From Molossus alvarezi (lineage: Eukaryota > Chordata > Mammalia > Chiroptera > Molossidae): a DNA stretch of 64,000 nucleotides. This document shows positions 13,627-26,475 of this stretch, piece after piece. The stretch covers positions 29,949,501-30,013,500 of the forward strand of contig CM073887.1 of NCBI GenBank assembly GCA_037176705.1, read 5' to 3'. A model generated the notes under the pieces. The model was not told where the DNA came from. It was given only the letters and a program-made list of their open reading frames with translations, and made no database searches. Numbering within the stretch: the first letter of the stretch is position 1; every line of letters begins with the position of its first letter. The position numbers were made by a program, and so were the translations under genes.

Positions 13627-13876
13627 TTATATATATATATATATTTTTTGTTGTTGTTGTTGTTGTTGTTGTTCTTTCTTTATTGATTTGAGAGAGAGAA
13701 GAAGGGAGAAGGGGGAGATAGAGACATGGATGAAGGAGAACATCAATTGGCCGCCTCCTGCATGCCCCCCACTGGAGATTGGGCCCACAACCTGGGCATG
13801 TGTCCTGACTGGGAATCAATCTGGTGACCTCTTAGTGCATGAGTTGATGCTCAACCACTGAGCCACATCAGCCGGA
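13627..13876 (-). mobile_element. Ves SINE, group B, inserted in L1
   Basis: Antisense copy whose tail region carries (AT)n and a (GTT)n run (13648-13673). The head ends at GCCGGA. L1 target bases CCCAAT flank it at about 13616-13621 and 13877-13882. The usual body motif CCCCCCACTGGAGATTGGGC is intact. Confidence 0.9.
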
Positions 13877-13891
13877 CCCAATGATATTTTT

Positions 13892-14077
13892 ATTTTTTAG
13901 AGAGAGAGGAAGGGGGAGAGAGAAATAGAATCATTGATGTGAGAGAGAAACATAGATTGGCTGCCTCCTGCACACCCTCTATTGGGGATCAAACCCAACC
14001 CAGCCATGATGGGGAATTGAACTGGGACCACTCAGTTCATGGGACAATGGTCAGTCCACTAAGGCACACTAGCTGGG
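13892..14077 (-). mobile_element. Ves SINE, group B2, inserted next to the previous copy
   Basis: Antisense copy with the head at the right (CACACTAGCTGGG). The TSD is CCCAATGATATTTTT at 13877-13891 and CCCAGTGATATTTTT at 14078-14092 (one mismatch). It therefore used the same L1 target bases as its neighbour. Confidence 0.9.
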
Positions 14078-14082
14078 CCCAG

Positions 14083-15650
14083 TGATATTTTTTTAAAGAA
14101 ATAGAACAAAGATATCATGAAATTTGTATGGAACCACAAAAGACCTCAAATAGCCAAAGCAATCTTGAGAAAAAATAACAAAGCTGGAGGTGTCACACTC
14201 CCTGACTTCAAATTATACTACAAAGTGATGATAACTGAAACAGTGCAATATTGGTAGAGAAACAGACACACCAAACAATGAAACAGAATTTAGAGCCCAG
14301 AAATAAACCCACACATATATAGACAAATACTTTTCAACAAAGGAACCAAAGACATGCAGTGAAGAGAAAGACTCTTCAATAAATGGTGCTGGGAAAATTG
14401 GAAAGCCACATGCAAAAGAGTGAAACTAGACTATTTGTCCCCATATACAAAAATTAACCCCAAATGGATCAAAAACCTAAATACAAGACCTGAGACAATA
14501 AATGACAGAGAAAATGTAGGTACTAAATTTATGGACCTTGGTCTTAGAGAAGGTTTTAAGAATTTGACCCAACGGCAAGGGAGTAAAGAAACAAATAAAT
14601 GGATGGGACTATATCAAACAAAAACGCTTCCGAACAGCAAAAGAAACCTACAACAAAAGAAAAAGTTAACCAACTGAATGGGAGAAGATATTTGCAAACA
14701 AGAGCTCTGACAAGAGGTTAATATGCAAAATATACAATGAACTCATACAACTCAACACCAAATAAGCAATCAATCCGATTAAAAAATGGACAGAGGACCT
14801 GAACAGACAATTCTCCCAAGAAGAAATACAAATAGCCAACAGATATATGAAAAGATGCTCAACTTCACTAGCTGCTAGGAAAATACAACAGACTGACAAA
14901 CCTCAGAGGGAAGAGGGATGGGGGAGGCGGGAAGAGATAAACCAAAGAACTTATATGCACATATAAATAAACTATGGACACAGACAACAGTGCTGTGAAG
15001 GCAGGGGCTGGGAGCAGGGGAGAGGGAGTCAATGGGGGAAAAAATGGGAGACACCTGTAATACTTTAAAAACTAAAACTAAATTAAATCTAAAACAACCA
15101 ACTACAGTGATATACTACTTCACACCTGTTAGCATGGCTATTATCAACAAGACAATCATTACAAGTGTAGGAGAGGTTATGGAGGAAAAGGAACCCTCAT
15201 TCATTGCTGGAGGGAATGTAAACTGGTACAGCCACATATGGAAATCAGTATGGATACTCCTCAAAAAATTAAGACTAGAGTTACCACATGATCCAGCAAC
15301 CCATCTTCTGGGTATCAAACCACACAAAAAAATTGAAAACATTGATTCACAAAGATATATGCTCCCCTATGTTCATCACAGCATTATTTACAGTAGGCAA
15401 AATATGGAAACAACCAAAGTGACCTTTGATGGATGACTGGATAAAGAGGACATGGTACATATGTACAGTGGAATACTACTCAGCCATAAGAAAAGACGAA
15501 ATACCAACATCTGAGACAACATAGATGGACCTTGAGAATAACATACTAAACAAAATAAGTCAGATAGAGAAAATTAAGAACCATATGATTTTACTCATAG
15601 TGGGATATAAAACTGAAAACAAATGAACATATAAGAAAAACACAAAAACC
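14083..15650 (+). mobile_element. L1 ORF2 fossil, part 2 (C-terminal region)
   Basis: Resumes ORF2 homology (AIEPQ... region is absent; WNHKRPQ-like, then QTHQT-like stretches) and continues through the C-terminal domain. An open stretch of 85 codons at 14420-14677 and one of 134 codons at 15032-15436 are remnants, broken by frameshifts. It is itself interrupted by an L1 3' UTR at about 14889-15097. The 3' limit is approximate. Confidence 0.8.
14889..15097 (+). mobile_element. L1 3' UTR, 5'-truncated, nested in an older L1
   Basis: Carries GGAAGAGATAAACCAAAGAA, GGGAGTCAATGGGGG and ACACCTGTAATACTTTAAAA, the 3' UTR signature also seen at 28370-28546. ORF2 homology of the host L1 is cut at GGAAAATACAA and resumes at AACTACAGTGATATACTACT, so this is a later insertion. 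Confidence 0.75.
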
Positions 15651-16114
15651 CCCTGACCTGCATTTTAAGAGTCAAAGCAACAATAGGATTTTTCACCTCT
15701 TCCTGCGTCCATCCCCACAACTGAGTCACTCCTCAAATGTTTGGAAAGAATAAAATATACATTTTATTTATATGTGTGTGTAATATACATAATCATAATG
15801 CAGTTCTCAAATGAGGAGTAAAGTTTCGCATATTATTATTGATGCTTTAGATTTTTCATATGATCAGACTGGGTCAGATCAAACCCAGGGATTTCACCAA
15901 CAGCTCACTGTCCCTCCTGGTACATTGCCATTTCGAGGCATTTTGAGAGTTGGTAAACTAAACTTGCCTTTTTGGTACAGTTCTTGGTTTTTCTTATAGG
16001 AGAAATATGGTTGTTTACAATAATCTTCTACCAGATTATAGATTTCTGTGCTGTTGGAGAGTGTCGTGCACTCAAACAAGAAAGTCCACAATGATCTTTC
16101 TTCTACTTCCTATC

Positions 16115-16288
16115 AATTTAGGGAGGTAGTAAAGGGTGCAGGGGGTCAAATATTTGGTGAGGAAGATGATTTGACTTCGAGTGGTTGGTATACAATGCAA
16201 CATACAGATGATGTATCATAGAAATGTATACTTGTAACCTATATAATCTTCTAGTCAATACCACCACAATAAAATTAATTTTTAAAAA
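16115..16288 (+). mobile_element. L1 3' UTR relic (older lineage)
   Basis: Matches the L1 3' end seen antisense at 53946-54150: GGTCAAATATTTGGTGA, ACAGATGATGTATCATAGAA and CACCACAATAAAATTAATTT in order, ending in an A-rich tail. Confidence 0.75.
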
Positions 16289-16692
16289 GTAGTAGATTTT
16301 TACGTTATGCATCTCTATTTCCAGCCCCCCCCATGCAATCAATTACATTTAATCACTTTAAATAATGTGCTCATTACTGGTATTTCTTGAATGATCAATA
16401 TTAGATATTTTCTATTTGGTTTCTCTATGAAAAATGATCATTTGCTTACATAATTTCTAATTTTTATTCTTTTTAATATGTTGAAAGTTATGTAATTATT
16501 TTAAAGCTTTTGTGGATTAGATTTGCAATTTTAATTACTTATTTAATTCTTGGCCCTAAGTTCTTGGGAAATTAAAAAATTTTTATTTAACTTTAATTTT
16601 CTGAGCTCTAGATTGATTTTTCATTGTTTACATTTTATATTTCAACAATAGTTGTCAAAATTGCCATTTAACACTGAAGGCTTGTCATTTCT

Positions 16693-16727
16693 TTTTTTTT
16701 TTGTTTTTTTTTGTTCAGATAGAGTGG

Positions 16728-16771
<44 letters not shown>

Positions 16772-16929
16772 TCGATGTGAAGAGACACATCCAGTGGTTG
16801 CCACCTGCACGACCAACCAGGGCCGGGGACAAACTGCAACCAAGGTATGTGCCCTTAGCGGGAACTGAACCCGGGTCTCTCTGGACCGCCGGCTGACGCT
16901 CTAACCGCTGAGCCAAACCGGCCAGGGCA
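16693..16929 (-). mobile_element. Ves SINE, group A, missing the last tail bases
   Basis: Antisense copy, with (GA)n expanded at 16735-16766. The tail stops in TTTTTGTTCAGATAGAGTG, without the CCTCGGGTGAGGAT block. The TSD GCTTGTCATTTCT is exact at 16680-16692 and 16930-16942. Confidence 0.93.
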
Positions 16930-18854
16930 GCTTGTCATTTCTGTTAAATCATTTTATATTTCAGAAAGGTCATAAATTTCAGTTTGAATAATTTGAGATG
17001 TGGGGCAGGAAGGAAAACAATACAGTAAATTAATGTCTTCCATTTTATTAAATATATGAATTACTAAAATTTTTAAATTTATTGCTGAAAGTTTAAAATG
17101 ATGTTTGTATTTTTTCATATTCTTTATCATATGACGACTATATTTGTTCTCTGTATTGAAATTTAAGACACAACTGTAAGAAAGAATTACAAGGAAAACA
17201 AAACTTAATCCTCAAAATTACTATTCGTCTCTTAGATATTTAAGTTGTTCATTTATTGCTTGTTAAAACTCCTTTCTTCCTGTTTCAGTAATTTATTTTC
17301 AAAGTTTTATTAAAGCGTTTTAATAGATTGTTTAGCAAATTAATAGCAAAACCTCAAGTTCGTCTAGGTCTTGCTGAACAACAAGGCAATTACTCCATCC
17401 CGTTTTAAATCTCAGCTGTATAGCTTTAAAGACAATGTAAGGTGAGACAGTGGGGTGGCCCAACCTCTGACAGTAAACGAAATTGCCTGAAATCACCATG
17501 GAAATGTTTCCTGTTTCAGGAACTGGATCCATTTCCTGACTCTCTCTGAAGTGTTCTTTCTTCCATCCTGAAGAAAGATAACAAAAATCAGTCTTATCTC
17601 ACCTCGATTTTAAGAAGAAACATGCATTTCCTATGATAAGAACAGGAGAAAATGAGTTTAACGTATTTAAAAATCTATATCCTAGTATCATTTTCATTAA
17701 AATATCACTCTTTACTATGGAATTTTCAACACATAATTATTTACAAATATGACTTCACAAAAATGTAACTTATAGCTCATAGCTCATTTTTAAAAATTAT
17801 TTAGAAAACTTAAAGATGGTATAAAATAATAACATCTGATTATATGATTTGTATACATTTTAAAAGATTTGCATTGAACTAAATTACAGAGGCAGTTTTG
17901 GTGAATTCTCACTCACTGTTGTTTTCATATTATTACTCAAGAAATGTTCTGAACTGGAAACGTGGTATAACCCTTTTCTAATATGTCAGTGAAAAAGAAG
18001 ATAAGAAAAATGTAATTCTGTGGGCAATATAATAAGTAAAGATATCTTTTTAAAGATAAAGGACAAAGTAAATGGACATTTGGTCTGTATCTTTCTACCT
18101 ATAAAGAAGGTAGGTTCAGAGCTAAATTATTCTTTTAATGTAACATTTATTTTTATAGGTTTAAAATATATATTTAAAAATGGGTCTATTTTCATAGTTT
18201 ATATTGAATACAACATGGCACAATACATATATACACATTATTTGGTTAGTATCCTTTCATGAAATACTTGTAAGAAATAGAGTGTAGGTCATTTGCAATA
18301 ATAATTAACCAGTAAATATACACTTTAAAGAAGGTTGATCTAATAGGTACAGTGTAATGTTTTTCAGGGTAGGCTTTCTATGTGGAACACATTTATGTGT
18401 GAATTACAATAAAGTTTAAAAATAAAAATTCAAATAATTATCCCATAAACAGCCTTATAATTTTTGGAGATTAATCTATCACACTTCATAGTAATTTTTT
18501 TCAGTCAATAGAATTCTTACAAAACCTATTCAGCCTGTCTTCCAAATAAGGTGCTTGCTTCTGTGCTGGTAAAAGGACAGAACTCATTCAAAATGAAATG
18601 TCATCATCTTCATTGTGAGATTACGTACTACAGAGAAGGTTCAGTGCATAAAAAAGCATGACACTGTATTGAACCAAATGCAGATAGTCCAACAATCATA
18701 ACATTAATATAATTTTTGCTTTTATGTTAACATTTTTAAAATATTTACAAAATAGTAAGCTATTCACAGGGACAGATTATATATGCATACTTAGAAATGG
18801 ATTCAGTAAAACCTGTTTAGCTCTTCAGCTACTGTCCCTCAAAGAGCAATGTGT

Positions 18855-18954
18855 AGCCCTGGCTGGGTGGCTCAGTTGGTTATTGTTCCATACACCAAAA
18901 AATCATGGATTCGATTCCCAGTCATGGCACATATGTTTCTCTCTCTCAAAAATC

Positions 18955-19005
<51 letters not shown>

Positions 19006-19030
19006 TATATCCTTTGATGAGGATTAAAAA
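18855..19030 (+). mobile_element. Ves-like SINE, group C head with group A tail
   Basis: Head GCCCTGGCTGGGTGGCTCAG and B box GATTCGATTCCC, a shortened body ending TCTCTCTCAAAAATCAATTT, then an (AT)n expansion and TCCTTTGATGAGGATTAAAA. Approximate TSD: CAATGTGTA before and AAATGTATA after. Confidence 0.75.
18958..19010. repeat. (AT)n microsatellite inside a SINE
   Basis: About 40 bp of unbroken AT dinucleotide, then one C interruption (ATACATAT) and more AT. It lies between body and tail of the SINE around it. Confidence 0.95.
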
Positions 19031-19256
19031 AAAAGAAATGTATAAAATCTATGTTATCAAAACTCATGTCTCACTACTAAAGAAAAAAATAAACATTTAA
19101 AGAAGAGAAGGGAATTATATTGTTTCTGACATTCCATCTCATTCAAATTATTTGACCATTTTTCTTAAAGTTTAGCTTTGGTTCCTCTTTATCTAATTGA
19201 CTTGCAACAATAAAAACATTTAAAAAAATCAAAACAACAACAAGAAAAAAGCAATT

Positions 19257-19423
19257 TTGGCCTTGACTGGGTAGCTCAGTTGGTTCGAGTACCATCCAAT
19301 ATGCCAAGGTTGTGGATTTGATCCCCAGTAAGGACACATACAAGACTTAACCAATGAATGCACAAATAAGCGGAAAAACACATCGATATTTCTCTGCCTT
19401 GCAAACATTAAAAAAATAAAAAC
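19257..19423 (+). mobile_element. Ves-like SINE, group C (older type)
   Basis: Head TTGACTGGGTAGCTCAGTTGG, B box TGGATTTGATCCCCAG, then ACCAATGAATGCACAAATAAG and CATCGATATTTCTCTG. TSD AAGCAATT at 19249-19256 and 19424-19431. Confidence 0.88.
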
Positions 19424-20834
19424 AAGCAATTATATGTTTACAGACTTCATTTCTCTGAATTCTGATCATATTACTAAAGCAAATGTAGATTATGAAATAA
19501 ATAATAAATATGAAGTGAATAATCAAGCAGGAAAAGAAAATTAATTTTATAACATAGGACTGAAGTGAGAGACCAGAAGTTCAATTTTAATGGCTATGGT
19601 TTAAAAGCCACATTCACAGACTGTCTTTAGACATTTGATGGACTTTTATGTAAAGTTTGAAAGAGTGTGTTGCTTCAAAAGGAAGAACCAAATTCTAAAT
19701 GACTGGAAACGGTAAGGAAGCAGAGTTAAGCTTATTAGTCAAAATTAAAAAGACTACCTTATGAAGAAGTCTCTCTGTTTTCAAAGTTAAAAAAAAAAAA
19801 TTATTAGATATCCAGATGTCAGATAAATTATAAAGGGGCATATATATACTTTGAGTATTTAAACAAATGTTTTTGTTTTGTTTTTCTGATCTTTTAAATT
19901 ATGAGTCTATTAATCATTAGTTGAAAGGGACCATTTGAGCAAATATTCTCCACAACTACTTAAAGAATCTAGAGTATAGAATATACTCTATAAAAGAAGT
20001 AAGCCCCATCTTTCCATGACATTCATTAGTGTGTAAAGTGATGTCATGATTGAAATGAGCTTTTCATCTTATTAAAGAATGGTTTACACACTAAGGCACT
20101 AGGGTCAGCTTTTTTTTTGCCCCAGGGGAAGAATCATTTAACTTCATGTGTTACTTGATAAGAAAAACAAATGTAATCTTATTTTTTCCCTGAGCTAACT
20201 GACTCACTGTTTTTGTAAAATAAAGTTAAGAGAGAATATCATTGCTTTTATACAAACTATGTTAGGGTAAAATCAACACAACTAATTCTTAATTCCAACT
20301 GTGCACACTACCTCTTACTGAAGTTGATCCACCATGAAGTGTGGGTCCATATAACTTACATTTCCTGACATACACCATAATTGTCCAATTCCTTTAGTGC
20401 ATTAGCTTTCAATTCAAACAACTTTTTGCCAATCTCTATTTACTTGTTTTTCAACCTCACTTGAAACCTTTGGTCTTGATATCTAGTTTGATTTTTCCAT
20501 TATTCAAATTTATGCCTTTCACAACAGACATTAAGTCCTTGCCCCAGGGGTTCTCAGTGCTCACTGGTACCTAGACCAAAACTAGCCAGGATTCCAGCTC
20601 ATTTGCAAGAAGCAGGAGAACAAAGACACAAACCACCTAGTCCTGTAATTACCAAATGTCTAGAGTTTTTTTTTTCTCTTGTGTTCTGAAGGTATTTGGA
20701 ATTTAACAATCTACAGATTTATTTTTAAGTCAGCTAGTTTAACCTAATTTGATATTTTTATGAACTGATAAAACATTTTTTTTAGCAGAGTAGAAGCAAT
20801 TCATGTAGCTTTGAATTATTTTCTTTTATTACAA

Positions 20835-20950
20835 TAATTGACTACATTCTGACTTAATCCTCTTAATTTCTAGATGGAAAAATGAGAAAGGTCAAGTGAT
20901 TTGCTCAATGTCACAGAACTGCCAAATAATAAAGGGGGAAAAAAAAATGA
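20835..20950 (+). repeat. Probable MIR relic
   Basis: AATCCTCTTAATTTCTAGAT, GGAAAAATGAGAAAGGTCAA, GTGATTTGCTCAATGTCACA keep the MIR order (count-down from AATCCTCAC to GAGGAAACTGAGG to TTGCCCAAGGTCAC). Diverged, ends uncertain. Confidence 0.5.
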
Positions 20951-21134
20951 TTCTCTTGGCCACATATTCAACAGTCATTCCACACTTAGAGTAACTCTTT
21001 GAAACTGTTAAATATCCCTAGTGAATTTCTATTCAAAACATTATGAAAATTTGAAAAACATTGAATATAAAAATGTGTGGTTTTATAGTTTTCATCAAAT
21101 GTAAACCATAGAAAATTTTCTATATGAAAATAAA

Positions 21135-21310
21135 GGTAACATTTATTGATCACTTTTAAACATGATTCATTTAATCTGCATAATAATGCTATGTTATGGT
21201 AATACCATTATACAGTAACGTCAACAAGACTTAAAAGGAGTAGTAACATGGTTCATATGACTGTAAAAGCTGAACATTATTACGTCCAGGTCTGGTTGAC
21301 CTCAAAGCCT
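21135..21310 (+). repeat. Probable MIR relic
   Basis: ACATTTATTGATCACTTTTA, ATTTAATCTGCATAATAATG and CCAGGTCTGGTTGACCTCAAAGCC follow the MIR layout. Diverged and without TSD. Confidence 0.5.
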
Positions 21311-23197
21311 TTTTTCTTAGTGTCTCTAATACACTGTCTCTAAAGAGAAACCTGTCTTCGGTTTATGACTGAAATGTTATCAGCTCCACTTTTATTGTGA
21401 CACTGAAAGACATAAATACATTTTTCTTTTGTCAAAAGAAAAGATGAAAATTTCTCTAATGTGGTATTTGTACTTTAATATGCTTGAATCAAAATTTCTG
21501 CTATGACGATTTTCTAAAATAGGCTAGATTAAGGCAAATCAGCCCGTAAATTCCCATAACTACTTATGCTTTGACTAATATGAGCTAGACTGTTTATGAC
21601 ATTTTAATAAATGAAAAGGAAAATAGAAGGAGATAAATTGAATATCTCTAATTAAGGAAAAGAGCAGTTGTATTGCTTGGGTTATAAGCAGTGAACTCAA
21701 TTAAAAATTAATGAAAGTAGTTTAACCTCATTGTCTTTTAAAAAAAATGTTCCAATAAGAGAGATAGCCATTGATTAAATTGTTGAATACATTATTATAA
21801 GATCTACTTTTATTAATATTGCAAAGCAAGACTAAAAGGATATAATATATTGAGTATGTTCACAAATAGCTCAACCTTTACATATATTTCCACATTGCTA
21901 TAAAATATATTCTGGGATCCCAACCTAAGCATTCCAATCCAGTACAAAAGAAACCTTGCTTTATTTGCCTTGATTCATGATAAACTAAACAAATCCTCAA
22001 TGAGAACAATTATTAACATTCTACTGAGTTTGATAAAATAAACACTAGCTTTTCAAGTGTTCTATTATTCGCTTTTCTATGTATCTTAATGGACTCTAAT
22101 TGTGACTTTTGGATCAAAATAAATGCTATTTAAAAGAGAGAGAAAGCTAGAAATGAAAGGAAAGCACAAAATCAATGCTTTTAATACTATTTGTGGGAAA
22201 GAATCACTTTGATTTTTGCTCAGTCTATTTTTTTTTTTTTTTTAACCAGTAGATAGTTTTCAGCCCATGAAACCCTCCAGTAAGGCTTGGCAAGACCCAA
22301 ACTGATCTAAATTCTATTCAAGGAGATGAGCCACTGATCACACACATGTGTACTTTGACAATGTCAAGTTGCTATAAAAGATTCTCAATGATTATTTTTA
22401 ATTTCTGTAATATTAGCAGCTTGGTAATATATGATATGCCAACTGGTACCTGTCCACAGACCACATTTTGAATCATAATGCCTTAGAATTCAGTTTCTCA
22501 ATGGTTTTGAATGCCATGGCACAGTGTTTAACATTATGGTTGAAAAATACACATTTCTTGATTTTTTGTTGTTGTTACAAGTGATAGTTAAAACTTAAAC
22601 AAGTATTTACTGAGAAAATATTTCAGACTTAAATGCTTATGTTTACATGTTTGTCAAAACTTCAAAATATGTGTTTCCAGTAGTTCAGTACCTATCTAGA
22701 AGTGTCTACATACCACCCTTGGGTAAATCCACAATGCTGCCTAGTTCAGTGCCCAAATTGAGTGTATACATCTTAGGTCACCTCATTTATCACATACTTC
22801 TTTCTACCTTCATTACAATACTAATGCCACTTTGTCTTCATTCACAGCTATGCATATTACATACTGCATTTGCATTCAAAGTTATGGAAAAAATCAAATA
22901 TTTACTTTTATGTCTTATTGATATTTAATTACCTTGCCTTTTCAGTGCTTTTGTTATCCATGCAACTAGGCCTGGTAGTCCTTTGATTATTAAGTCTATT
23001 TTTAACTTGAAAGAGAGGATATTTTACATATCAAGTATAATTATGCTCTATACATAGGTTTATATATGATTATTCTTGCCAATTATACTCTGTTATTTTA
23101 CTATCTAATAGTCCTGTTATTTTACAAAGTTGCTTAGGTTTTTAAACTTCCCTAATATAAATCAAGCCTTATTATTTATCTCTGGATAGATTCCATC

Positions 23198-23270
23198 AAT
23201 CTATCTGTCTATATCATCTGTGTATCTATCTCTTACCTATCTAATGTATCTATCATCTATCTATCTAACT
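23198..23270. repeat. Imperfect (CTAT)n tract
   Basis: Repeated CTAT/CTATCT units with several interruptions. Confidence 0.8.
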
Positions 23271-23654
23271 ATGTGTGGACATGTGTATGTGCATGTATTT
23301 CACCTTTTCTTGATTTATTTTCTATTTAATTTTGAATCACATTTTTACTTTCATTAATATAGTATACATTTTTCCTCTATTATATCTTCATTTCAAATTG
23401 CCCATTCACCAGTTTAGTCTGTAAAGGGACTGAACAAAGAAAGCCTGGGTGTCATCTGACCATGATAATAATAAAGCAGTAAGAATTAACTTAATTTAAA
23501 TTTAATATTAAGGAAATGGAGCAGATTACCAAAGTCTGATGTTTAGCTTTCTTGAAGTCATGATTAGGGAAAAGAATATAAAGATGCCATTATACACAGA
23601 ATTTTAACCAATAGGATTAAAATGATAACCAGGCTAGGGATATATCTTAAAACC

Positions 23655-23968
23655 CCTGTTCAGCAACATTTTAGTCTGACAAGGTCCAGATAGTAAATAT
23701 CATAGGTTTTAAAGTCCCTATGGTCTTTGTCTGCCATTGTGTCATGAAAGTAGCCATACATGCCAAATAAATAGGTGTAGCTATGCTCCAATAAACTTTT
23801 ATTTATGTAAATTTGAATCTCAGATAATATTTATATGTCATGAAATAACATTCTTCTTTTATTAATTTTCAACCATTAAAATGCTAAAAGCATCCTGAGT
23901 TCCTGGACCACATACCAAAACAGGCAGTGGGCTAAATTTGGTCTGGGGCCCTTGTTTGCCGATCTTTG
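23655..23968. mobile_element. Old hAT-like DNA transposon relic
   Basis: Internal motifs AAGGTCCAGATAGTAAATAT, TCCAATAAACTTTTATTTAT and CAGGCAGTGGGCTAAATTTG plus an end near TTTGCCGATCTTTGC match a common old mammalian non-autonomous hAT (Charlie-like) repeat that I recognise but do not name. It has no coding capacity. The ORF that starts at its right end is accidental. Confidence 0.6.
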
Positions 23969-24074
23969 CTTTACAAGAACAAGAAGACATTTTAGAAAGA
24001 ATCAAGTATCAGAAACAGCCAAATACAGCAGAAATAATATGCAACTTCACAGCAGACATTCTCATATTCATATT

Positions 24075-24322
24075 ATTTATTTATTTATTTAATCCTCACC
24101 GAGGACATTTTTCCATTTTTTATTCATACAGAGTGGGAGGGAGAGAGAGGAAGAGAGAGAGAAACATCAACGTGAAAGGGACACATCGAGTGGCTGTCAC
24201 CCGCACGACCAACCAGGGTCGGGGACAAACTGCAAATGAGGTACATGCCCTTACGGGAACTGAACCCGGGTCTCTCTGGACCACAGGCCGACGCTCTAAC
24301 CGTTGAGCCAAACCGGCCAGGG
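24075..24322 (-). mobile_element. Ves SINE, group A
   Basis: Antisense copy with head GGTTTGGCTCAACGGTTAGAG at right and tail AATCCTCACCGAGGAC at left. TSD CTCATATTCATATT at 24061-24074 and CTCATACTCATATT at 24323-24336 (one mismatch). Confidence 0.93.
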
Positions 24323-24879
24323 CTCATACTCATATTTTTATTACCAAACATAGCTTTGCACGGTATCTCTCACATAGTAAATGATCAATAATTGCTTCCC
24401 AACAAGAACTGAAGACTGATGATTGGAAATTCTGAAGCCACAGATGACTTTTCAGGACATCTCTTTTGGAAGAGAGAGGATCATGAAAACCAGTTTGAAG
24501 TCTGAACAATTCACAGAGAGAGTTCAGAACATGGAAATAAAGTTTTAGACAGCTGTGTAAAGTCTGAAGAGAATTTGGTAGATGATTGGACAGGAAAGTA
24601 GATGAAGTAATTTAACGTTTTATTGTTTGCTTCTTAAATTGCAGGAGAATGTGCATGTCTGAGAACTTGGAGACGTAACTAACACTATAGATGAAATGGG
24701 GGGCAGATCTTTCCAAAGGCAAAGGACAGTGGACACATCTATATTAGGGAAGGATGAAAGGAGAGAATGGTGACAGAAACTTGTTGAGTTGGATGCAAGG
24801 AAAACGGAGCTACTTGTGATAAATGACATTTGTGCCTTCCATCAATGATGCAAGATGTGCTGAAGGGGGGACTATGAAT

Positions 24880-24945
24880 AAGAAGAAGAAGGAGAAGATG
24901 GAAGAGGAGGAAGAGGAGGGATGGAGGGAGGAGAGATGGGTATTT
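24880..24945. repeat. GAA/GGA-rich simple repeat
   Basis: Purine-only tract of AGAAGAAGGAGAAGATGGAAG type, imperfect. Confidence 0.85.
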
Positions 24946-26309
24946 GGAGACTTAAGGGCAAAGTATTTTTAATAGGTAATCAATACAATAACTAAAAATG
25001 ACAAAGCTCTATAGAAGATGAGTGGCTATATTAATCGATGTGACCTACTTACATTTAGCAAATCAAGTATCATCAACACTATTTTTATTGCTAAATCAAA
25101 ACTTCCATCATCACTAGTAATATATCTTATATCCCTTTATAATTTTTGAAGAGGTTGATTCATACACATGAAATATGTAATTAAATGTGGGAATAACCCA
25201 AAGGAAAATAGATAAATTATAATGATCAACTAGAATTGTCTTTTTCTTATTGATGCTCATCCTCATCTAATATCTTATTAATCCCTTTCACTCTAAGTAG
25301 TAGTATACATTTCTATAAAAAGTAACTGAATGATACTCTCTGATATAATTTCTGATAATTTTTCTCATCAGTATTATCTTAATCCTATTTTACATCTCTG
25401 GTATTTTTTAGCTTCTCTGTTATCCTATTAAATACCTAATACATGTGAAAAACATTTCTCTACAATTTTTACCCACAGAGATCAATATTAATCTATGTAA
25501 TCTTAAAAAATAAGAGAGTGCTATTGTAAAATCAGACCTAATAGACTATAATCAGAAATAATGGCATAAAGGGAAGCAAAGAAAATTCAGGCTGACTGTC
25601 AAGAAACTTTTAATGGCTTTGTAAAAATGATTGTGAGTCTGGTCAGGGACATCCTATGGGGACAGCATACAAATAGGAAATAATTCCCAGCAGAGTCATT
25701 TATTTTACTGTTGTATAGTTTTGTAGCAAACAAAGAGGTGGGAATTGTTCTTGGTTCAGCAGTTGTTTGGCTGACAGTTAGGTGTCAGGCCACTCACAGT
25801 TCCTGTGATGTTGGCAGGTTTCATTGGTAGCTTTTACACAACAGCAAAGAATTTGTGAACAATTTCCTATATTCTGATTCTTCCGTCAACCCTTTTTTCT
25901 CGCCTCTTCATGTCTCTCAAGTACATATGTTATATAGCGTTTAATTATCACAAAATAGGTTCTTGTCAATATGCTTTAATATGCTTAATGTGCTTATGTT
26001 TAATATGTTTCAGAGAGAAACTATTGGGCATACCAAGTAATGTTTCAGTAAATTGGTGAATGAAAGTACAGCACTCTCCTTTATTTCTGGGCATGTGCTG
26101 AGGGCAGATTTCTGCCTTCAGATTAGTGCTGCCTGCTTACGGGTGCCATGGACATTACTCAGGATGACCCCACACGCAATCACTGTAGAGTAATTTTGGT
26201 ACCTTCCATGAAATGGAGTTGATTTTATACTTCCAAAACTACCAGAAGCATACATTAGATGCTTAGTTTTCATTGTTATTGTTTTTGTTTGTTTGTTTGT
26301 TCTTTGGCT

Positions 26310-26475
26310 TAAGTCCTGAAAGCGTGGTCCCCCTGTGCTGTGTAGACAACATTACTGCTCTGTGTTCTTGGAGTTCTGGCCTAACCTGACAACCTCTGGA
26401 CGGGGTCTTAAAAGTTAGTAGACACTCCAGGTCCTCCCTGAATCAGATCTGAACTTTGGAGAACAAGAACAGCAG
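26310..26475. repeat. Possible old MER-type DNA transposon relic
   Basis: GAAAGCGTGGTCCC at the left, and GTAGACACTCCAGGTCCTCC with CTGAATCAGATCTGAACTTTGG further on, recall a mammalian non-autonomous hAT. Match is partial and unverified. Confidence 0.3.
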
